Shown: in pieces, positions 59,526 through 64,000 of the stretch
Layout of the letters: each line of letters starts with the position of its first letter
Numbering within the stretch: position 1 is the first letter of the stretch
NCBI RefSeq assembly: GCF_001368915.1
Contig: NZ_CSTE01000001.1
Location: forward strand, 755,884 to 819,883
DNA from: Haloferax massiliensis
GTDB taxonomy: Archaea > Halobacteriota > Halobacteria > Halobacteriales > Haloferacaceae
DNA: 64,000 nucleotides
Direction of reading: 5' to 3'
Program-made: the position numbers and the translations under genes
Notes under the pieces: model-generated
What the model was told of the DNA's origin: nothing
What the model saw: only the letters and a program-made list of their open reading frames with translations
Databases searched by the model: none

Positions 59526-60407
59526 TTACTTCCGCATCGGGTAGTCCTGCGCGAACACGTCGTCCACGAGGAGGTCGTCGTCGGCGTTCCCCTCGGCGGC
59601 GGGGCTGACGCTCCCGGTCCGGTAGCCGTGGAGGTCGAGCGTGACGTGGTCGAAGCCGGCGTCCTTCAGGTGGTCGCGGGCGGCGCGGACGAAGTCGGCG
59701 TCGAGGGCGCGGTCGAGTTCCTCCGGCGCGACTTCGATGCGGGCGAGGCCGTCGTGGTCGCGGACGCGGAACTGCTCGAAGCCCCACGTCCGGAGAATCG
59801 TCTCGGCGCGCTCGACCCGCGAGAGCCGTTCCTCGGTGACTTCGAGCCCGGTCGGAATCCGCGAGGAGAGACAGGCCATCGAGGGCTTGTCGGCGACCGA
59901 CAGGTCGTAGTCGTCGGCGATGGCGCGGACCTCCTCTTTCGTGATGTCGTGGGCGAGAAGCGGCGACAGCACCTCCAACTCCTCGACGGCGCGGAGGCCG
60001 GGGCGGTGGCCCTCGCCGGGGTCCGAGGCGTTCGTCCCGTCGCAGACGGCCTCGATGCCGCGGTCGCGGGCGGCCTCGTACATCCGGCCGAGGCGCATCG
60101 TCCGGCAGTGGTAACACCGGTCGTCGTCGTTGGCGACGAAGTCGGGGTTGTCCAGTTCGGAGAACTCGACGGTCAGGTGTTCGATGCCGATCTCCTCGGC
60201 GACGCGCTTCGCGTCGTCCAACTCGGCGTCCGGCAGGGTCTCGCTCTTCGCGGTGCAGGCGATCGCGTTCTCGCCGAGCGCGTCGTGGGCGAGTGCCGCG
60301 ACCACGCTGGAATCCACGCCGCCCGAAAAGGCGATGAGGACGCTCTCGCGCTCCGCGAGCGCCTCGCGTACTGCGTCGGCCTTCGCCGCGACGTCTCGCT
60401 CGCTCAT
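59526..60407 (-). CDS. larE: ATP-dependent sacrificial sulfur transferase LarE-like
   Basis: A 293-residue PP-loop ATPase with SGGVDSSVVAA near residue 28, CYHCRTMRLGRMY, and an AACLSSRIPTG-like MACLSSRIPTG. In LarE the sulfur comes from a protein Cys to build the nickel-pincer cofactor of lactate racemase. The larB and larC partners are not in this window, so the sulfur acceptor here is uncertain. Confidence 0.88.
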   Translation of the reverse strand: MSERDVAAKADAVREALAERESVLIAFSGGVDSSVVAALAHDALGENAIACTAKSETLPDAELDDAKRVAEEIGIEHLTVEFSELDNPDFVANDDDRCYHCRTMRLGRMYEAARDRGIEAVCDGTNASDPGEGHRPGLRAVEELEVLSPLLAHDITKEEVRAIADDYDLSVADKPSMACLSSRIPTGLEVTEERLSRVERAETILRTWGFEQFRVRDHDGLARIEVAPEELDRALDADFVRAARDHLKDAGFDHVTLDLHGYRTGSVSPAAEGNADDDLLVDDVFAQDYPMRK

Positions 60408-60585
60408 GGCCTCCCTTCCCGGCCGACGGGCAAAAGCCCCTCGCCCCCGGCGCGAACGACCGCGAAGGCCCCACGAGTCGGCGAACCGGCCGCGACAGAC
60501 GCTCTCTCTGCGGGCGCGACCCGCGCGACGTCCCGCGGTCACCACCCCGCGACTTTTTGTCCTATGCCGCGATAGGTCCGGCCGA

Positions 60586-62580
60586 ATGGACTTCGAGACC
60601 ATCCCGGGCGTCGGCGAGAAGACCGCCGCCGCGCTCGCGGAACTCGACGACGCCGAGCGAGCGCTCACCGACGGCGACGTGGCGGCGCTCGCGCGGGCAC
60701 CGGGGCTCACGGAGGGCCGGGCGGCGGCCATCGCCCGCGGGGCGATTCGCCGCGACCACGGCGACCCCGGCGGCTTCCTCGCCACCGACCGCGCCTCGGA
60801 ACTCTACCGCGACGCGCTCGGTCTCCTGCAGGCGCGGACAGTCACGACGTACGCCGAGAAGCGACTGGAGACGCTGTTTCCCACCGGGTCGGCCTCGCGC
60901 ATCGAGGAGGTCCGGGCGTTCGCCGCCGACGCGACCGACCTCGACCCCGACCCCGACGTGCTCGCGGCGCTGTCGGGCGTCGAACCCCTCGCGGACCCGA
61001 AACCGCGTCGCGTCCGCGAGCGCTGTCTCGCCACCGCCGACGCGGAGCGCTACGCCGCCGCCAAGGAGGCGTTCCCCGAACTCTCCATCGAGGTCGTCGA
61101 GAACGGCCGCGACATCGCCGAACTCGCGCGGTCGTACTCGACGGTGGTCGTGCTGGACGAGTCGTTCGCCGGCATCGACGTCGACGGCGACGTGCGCGTG
61201 CTCCCCGACGCCGCCGAGCGGACCGACGAGGTCGTCCCCGAGCGACTGCTCGCCTTCTTCGCCGCGAACCGCGAGGCCCTGGAGGCGGCCGCCGCGGTCC
61301 ACGAAACCGCCGGTCTCGACCCGCCCTGTGACCTCGCCGCCCTCCGCGACGCGCTCTCCCGACTGGCCGAAGACGGGACCGTCCTCGGCGACGACGAACT
61401 CGAACGCCTCTCGAACGCGGTCGACGACCTCGACACCGCCGTCTCGACCGCCGAATCGGTCGCCAACGACCGCCTCCGCGACGCGATTCGAGAGCGCGAC
61501 GTGACCATCGAAGGGACAGATTTCCTGTCTCTCGTCGAGCAGGGCGCGCGCGTCGACTCCCTGCTGTCGCGCGAACTCGAAGACGAGTTCGACGAGGCGC
61601 TGGCCGCCGCCCGCGACCACCTCGTCGAGTCGCTGTCGCTCCGCCCCGGCGAGGCCGACCTCACGGAGCGCGTCTTCCCCGAGGACCCGTCGTTCCCGCT
61701 CGGCCACGACGAGGAGGCGGTCGGCCGCCTCCGAACCGAACTGAAGGCTGCCCGCGACCGCCGCGCCGCGAAGCTGAAAGCCGACCTCGCCGCCGACCTC
61801 GGCGACCTGCGCGACCCCGTCGAGACGCTGGTCCGCGACGCGCTCGAACTCGACGTGCGCCTCGCCGTCTCGCGGTTCGCCCGCGACTTCGACTGCGTCT
61901 TCCCCGAGTTCACCGGCGCGGCCGGAAACGACGGAGCCGGGTCGTTCGCCATCGAGGCCGGCCGCTCGCCCCTCCTCGACGTGGACTTCGCGGACGTCGA
62001 CCCGGTGGACTACGAGGTGTCGGGCGTCACGCTCCTGTCGGGCGTCAACAGCGGGGGCAAGACCTCGACGCTCGACCTCGTGGGGCTCGTCGTCGTCCTC
62101 GCGCACATGGGGCTTCCCGTGCCCGCCGAGTCGGTCCGGCTCTCGCGGTTTTCCGAACTCCACTACTACGCCAAGTCGCAGGGAACGCTCGACGCCGGCG
62201 CGTTCGAGAGCACGCTCCGCGACTTCGCCGCGCTCACCGACGGCGCGGCCGACCGATTCGTCCTCGTGGACGAACTGGAGAGCATCACCGAACCCGGCGC
62301 GTCGGCCAAAATCATCGCCGGCATCCTCGAAGAACTCGCCGAACAGGGCGCGGCCGCGGTGTTCGTCTCGCACCTCGCCGGCGGCATCCGAGAGGCGGCG
62401 GACGTGTCGGTCGCGGTCGACGGCATCGAGGCGGTCGGGCTGGAAGACGGCGAACTCGTCGTCAACCGCTCGCCCGTGAAGGACCACCTCGCGCGTTCGA
62501 CCCCGGAGCTCATCGTGGAGAAACTGGCCGGCGAGAACGAGACGAGTTTCTACGGACGACTGCTGGAGAAGTTCGACTGA
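60586..62580 (+). CDS. MutS-like ATPase with N-terminal helix-hairpin-helix
   Basis: A 664-residue protein. The N-terminal HhH motif is TIPGVGEKTAAALAEL, a long helical core covers about 100-480, and a MutS-type ABC ATPase has Walker A SGVNSGGKTSTLDLVG and Walker B RFVLVDELESITEPG. It belongs to the MutS2/MutS5-type branch. It lacks the mismatch-binding N-terminal domain of MutS1, so a recombination or DNA-structure role is more likely than mismatch repair. Confidence 0.86.
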   Translation: MDFETIPGVGEKTAAALAELDDAERALTDGDVAALARAPGLTEGRAAAIARGAIRRDHGDPGGFLATDRASELYRDALGLLQARTVTTYAEKRLETLFPTGSASRIEEVRAFAADATDLDPDPDVLAALSGVEPLADPKPRRVRERCLATADAERYAAAKEAFPELSIEVVENGRDIAELARSYSTVVVLDESFAGIDVDGDVRVLPDAAERTDEVVPERLLAFFAANREALEAAAAVHETAGLDPPCDLAALRDALSRLAEDGTVLGDDELERLSNAVDDLDTAVSTAESVANDRLRDAIRERDVTIEGTDFLSLVEQGARVDSLLSRELEDEFDEALAAARDHLVESLSLRPGEADLTERVFPEDPSFPLGHDEEAVGRLRTELKAARDRRAAKLKADLAADLGDLRDPVETLVRDALELDVRLAVSRFARDFDCVFPEFTGAAGNDGAGSFAIEAGRSPLLDVDFADVDPVDYEVSGVTLLSGVNSGGKTSTLDLVGLVVVLAHMGLPVPAESVRLSRFSELHYYAKSQGTLDAGAFESTLRDFAALTDGAADRFVLVDELESITEPGASAKIIAGILEELAEQGAAAVFVSHLAGGIREAADVSVAVDGIEAVGLEDGELVVNRSPVKDHLARSTPELIVEKLAGENETSFYGRLLEKFD

Positions 62581-62634
62581 CGCCCTCGCCCGCGGCGACG
62601 CACGATTTATCTTGACTCGCCGACAACTCCGCCC

Positions 62635-62904
62635 GTGCCCTCCGATTCGCTCTCCCCCGAGGAACGACAGCAGTACGACCTCGTCTACCACGCCACGAAA
62701 AACGCCATCTGGGACGTGCTCGGGACCGCGGTGTACCTGCTGTTTCTGGTGTTCGGCGGGTTCCTCGTGCTGTCCGCCTTCGTGCTCCCGGCGCTGGGTG
62801 CGTTCTCGCAGACCGCCGATTCGCCGGTCGTGCTCGGTATCGGCGCGGTCGGGCTGATTCTGCTCGTCGCCATCGGCTACCGAATCGTTCGGCTCCTTCA
62901 GTAA
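62635..62904 (+). CDS. Two-span membrane protein
   Basis: An 89-residue protein with a GTG start (MPSDSLSPEERQQYDLVYHATKNA), a polar N-terminus and two hydrophobic helices (about 28-52 and 63-85). It follows the MutS-like gene by 54 bases and may be co-transcribed with it. It overlaps the convergent gene at 62898 by 7 bases. Function unknown. Confidence 0.74.
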   Translation: MPSDSLSPEERQQYDLVYHATKNAIWDVLGTAVYLLFLVFGGFLVLSAFVLPALGAFSQTADSPVVLGIGAVGLILLVAIGYRIVRLLQ

Positions 62905-63305
62905 GTGACGTACCGGCTCGCGACCTCCCACCGGACCGTGGCGACGACGCCGACCGCGCCGAACAGTACGGCGACGAATGAACCGACTGTCGTCGGGGCG
63001 GTGTAGTCGATGGTCGCGTCGAACTCGAACGCGTGGTAGGTGCCGTCGCGCTCGACGAGTCCCGGGAGGTTCCCGGGGTCGTCTTCGAACCGAAGCACCT
63101 CGCCGGCGAGGGCGCGGTCCACGGCCCGCTGTTCCGACTGCGAGAGTTCGCTGTACAGCGGGGGAACCGTCTCCGGCGTCTCCGACAGTTGCCCCTCGTA
63201 TCGATAGCTGTAGTCTTCGTCAGCGACGAAACCGAACCCGAGCACGCCGCCCCCGACGAGCGCAAGCGAGACGAGCAGCGCGGCGAGTTGTATGCGAGTT
63301 GCCAT
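62898..63305 (-). CDS. Membrane-anchored hypothetical protein
   Basis: A 135-residue protein with an N-terminal membrane segment (IQLAALLVSLALVGGGVLGFGFV), an external region of about 75 residues, and a C-terminal span (TVGSFVAVLFGAVGVVATV). The gene is divergent from the Orc1/Cdc6 gene across a 158-base intergenic region. Confidence 0.75.
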   Translation of the reverse strand: MATRIQLAALLVSLALVGGGVLGFGFVADEDYSYRYEGQLSETPETVPPLYSELSQSEQRAVDRALAGEVLRFEDDPGNLPGLVERDGTYHAFEFDATIDYTAPTTVGSFVAVLFGAVGVVATVRWEVASRYVTY

Positions 63306-63463
63306 GACTGCGCATCCATTGTTGGAAAATTAACTATTGTGGCTCGGTTCCGGTGGTTGGCGGTTGAACGCGTCCGGGACGCGTCGAGACAACGCGTCCG
63401 TCCGCCCCCCGTCGGACGCCGCCGCGGTAAACGATTAAGTCCCCCGCGCGTGGTACTTTACTC
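63306..63463. other. Intergenic region upstream of orc, candidate replication origin part
   Basis: 158 bases before an Orc1/Cdc6 gene. It has an AT-rich start (ATTGTTGGAAAATTAACTATTG, about 63319-63340), then GGTTCCGGTGG at 63346-63356 (an ORB-like core), and palindromic GACGCGTCCGGGACGCGTC-type repeats (63371-63390). In haloarchaea origins lie beside orc genes. The weak, single ORB-like match makes this a candidate only. Confidence 0.35.
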
Positions 63464-64000
63464 GATGAGGGAGGACCCCGAAGAGGGGATGCTGTCGTGG
63501 GACGAGACGGTGTTCCGCGACGAACACGTCTTCGAAATCGACCACGTTCCGGAGACGTTCAACCACCGCGAGAGCCAACTGCGGAGCCTGAAGTACGCGC
63601 TTCGGCCCGCGGTCCGCGGCTCTCGCCCCCTGAACACGATGGTGCGCGGGCCGCCGGGGACGGGCAAGACCACCGCGGTCCAGAAACTGTTCGGCGAGTT
63701 GGGCACGCAGTCGGGCGTCCGGACCGTCCGGGTGAACTGCCAGGTCGACTCGACCCGCTACGCGGTGTTCTCGCGCGTCTTCGAGCACATCTTCGAGTAC
63801 GAACCCCCGTCGTCGGGCATCTCGTTCAAGAAGCTGTTCGGCCAGATAACCGACCGCCTCGTCGAGGACGACGAGGTGCTCGTCGTCGCGCTCGACGACG
63901 TGAACTACCTGTTCTACGAGAACGAGGCGTCCGACACGCTCTACTCGCTGTTACGCGCCCACGAGGCGCACTCCGGCGCGCGCATCGGCGTCATCATCAT
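63464..64000 (+). CDS. orc2: Orc1/Cdc6 replication initiator (partial, runs off the window)
   Basis: The first 179 codons of an Orc1/Cdc6 AAA+ protein: FRDEHVFEIDHVPETFNHRESQ, Walker A RGPPGTGKTTAVQK near residue 61 and Walker B VVALDDVNYL near residue 146. It binds origin ORB repeats and loads MCM. The C-terminal winged-helix domain is beyond 64000. The orc2 name is by likeness to the H. volcanii paralogue and is tentative. Confidence 0.9.

Overview
The window reads as haloarchaeal chromosome, most likely Haloferax and close to H. volcanii. The DNA is GC-rich, the proteins are strongly acidic, and TATA boxes lie about 22-30 bases upstream of starts, implying leaderless or very short-leader mRNAs. 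The core archaeal gene set includes L39e, L31e, LX, eIF6, prefoldin, FtsY, SRP54, thermosome, TBP, PCNA, PriL, RfcC, Hjc and Orc1/Cdc6. Assignments rest on motifs and family knowledge; no database search was run.

Layout. 1-5.3 kb: end of a flavoprotein with DUF1641, Fe-S assembly (sufS and sufU flanking a small MscS channel), a PAS histidine kinase, and a TPR/DUF424 pair. 5.4-10.4 kb: RNA 2',3'-cyclic phosphodiesterase, an EamA transporter, then a translation and protein-targeting cluster (L39e-L31e-eIF6-LX-prefoldin alpha-FtsY). 10.4-17.4 kb: LysE transporter, 2-hydroxyacid dehydrogenase, SRP54, a split MgtE-type transporter, and UPF0200/UPF0201. 17.4-19 kb: a tandemly duplicated tRNA-Arg(UCU) locus, small proteins and a broken ABC transporter gene. 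19-24.4 kb: thermosome, the KH/Rio1/eIF1A ribosome-biogenesis module and TyrRS. 24.5-32 kb: DUF460, an SPFH protein, PhzF, RNase Z, RfcC and PssD. 32-33 kb: an AT-rich island holding a MITE-like insertion. 33-47 kb: tRNA G10 methylase, TBP, CPBP protease, HisG, deaminase/AhcY, SMR/TrmB and Hjc. 46-64 kb: PriL, MFS, PCNA, ArsC, RlmE, preQ0 transporter, the two TatC proteins, LarE, a MutS-like ATPase and the start of an Orc1/Cdc6 gene.

Functional links. Several replication and repair genes are spread through the window (rfcC, hjc, priL, pcn, MutS-like, orc). The KH, Rio1 and eIF1A genes form a ribosome-biogenesis and initiation unit. SRP54, FtsY, both TatC proteins and PssD (lipid supply for archaeosortase anchoring) cover protein export and surface anchoring. 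A deaminase next to AhcY suggests S-adenosylhomocysteine recycling through an inosyl intermediate.

Main discoveries. (1) A 450-bp transposase-less element with IS6-type inverted repeats and a perfect 8-bp target duplication interrupts a small membrane-protein gene and carries its own 48-codon ORF. (2) Two places carry sequence matching the Tn5/Nextera mosaic end exactly where genes are truncated. These look like assembly seams, and one creates a false in-frame fusion with thpR. (3) The tRNA-Arg gene is duplicated and surrounded by repeated copies of its 3' end. (4) Several homologues lack catalytic residues: an RfcC with an altered Walker B and an M48-like protein without HExxH.
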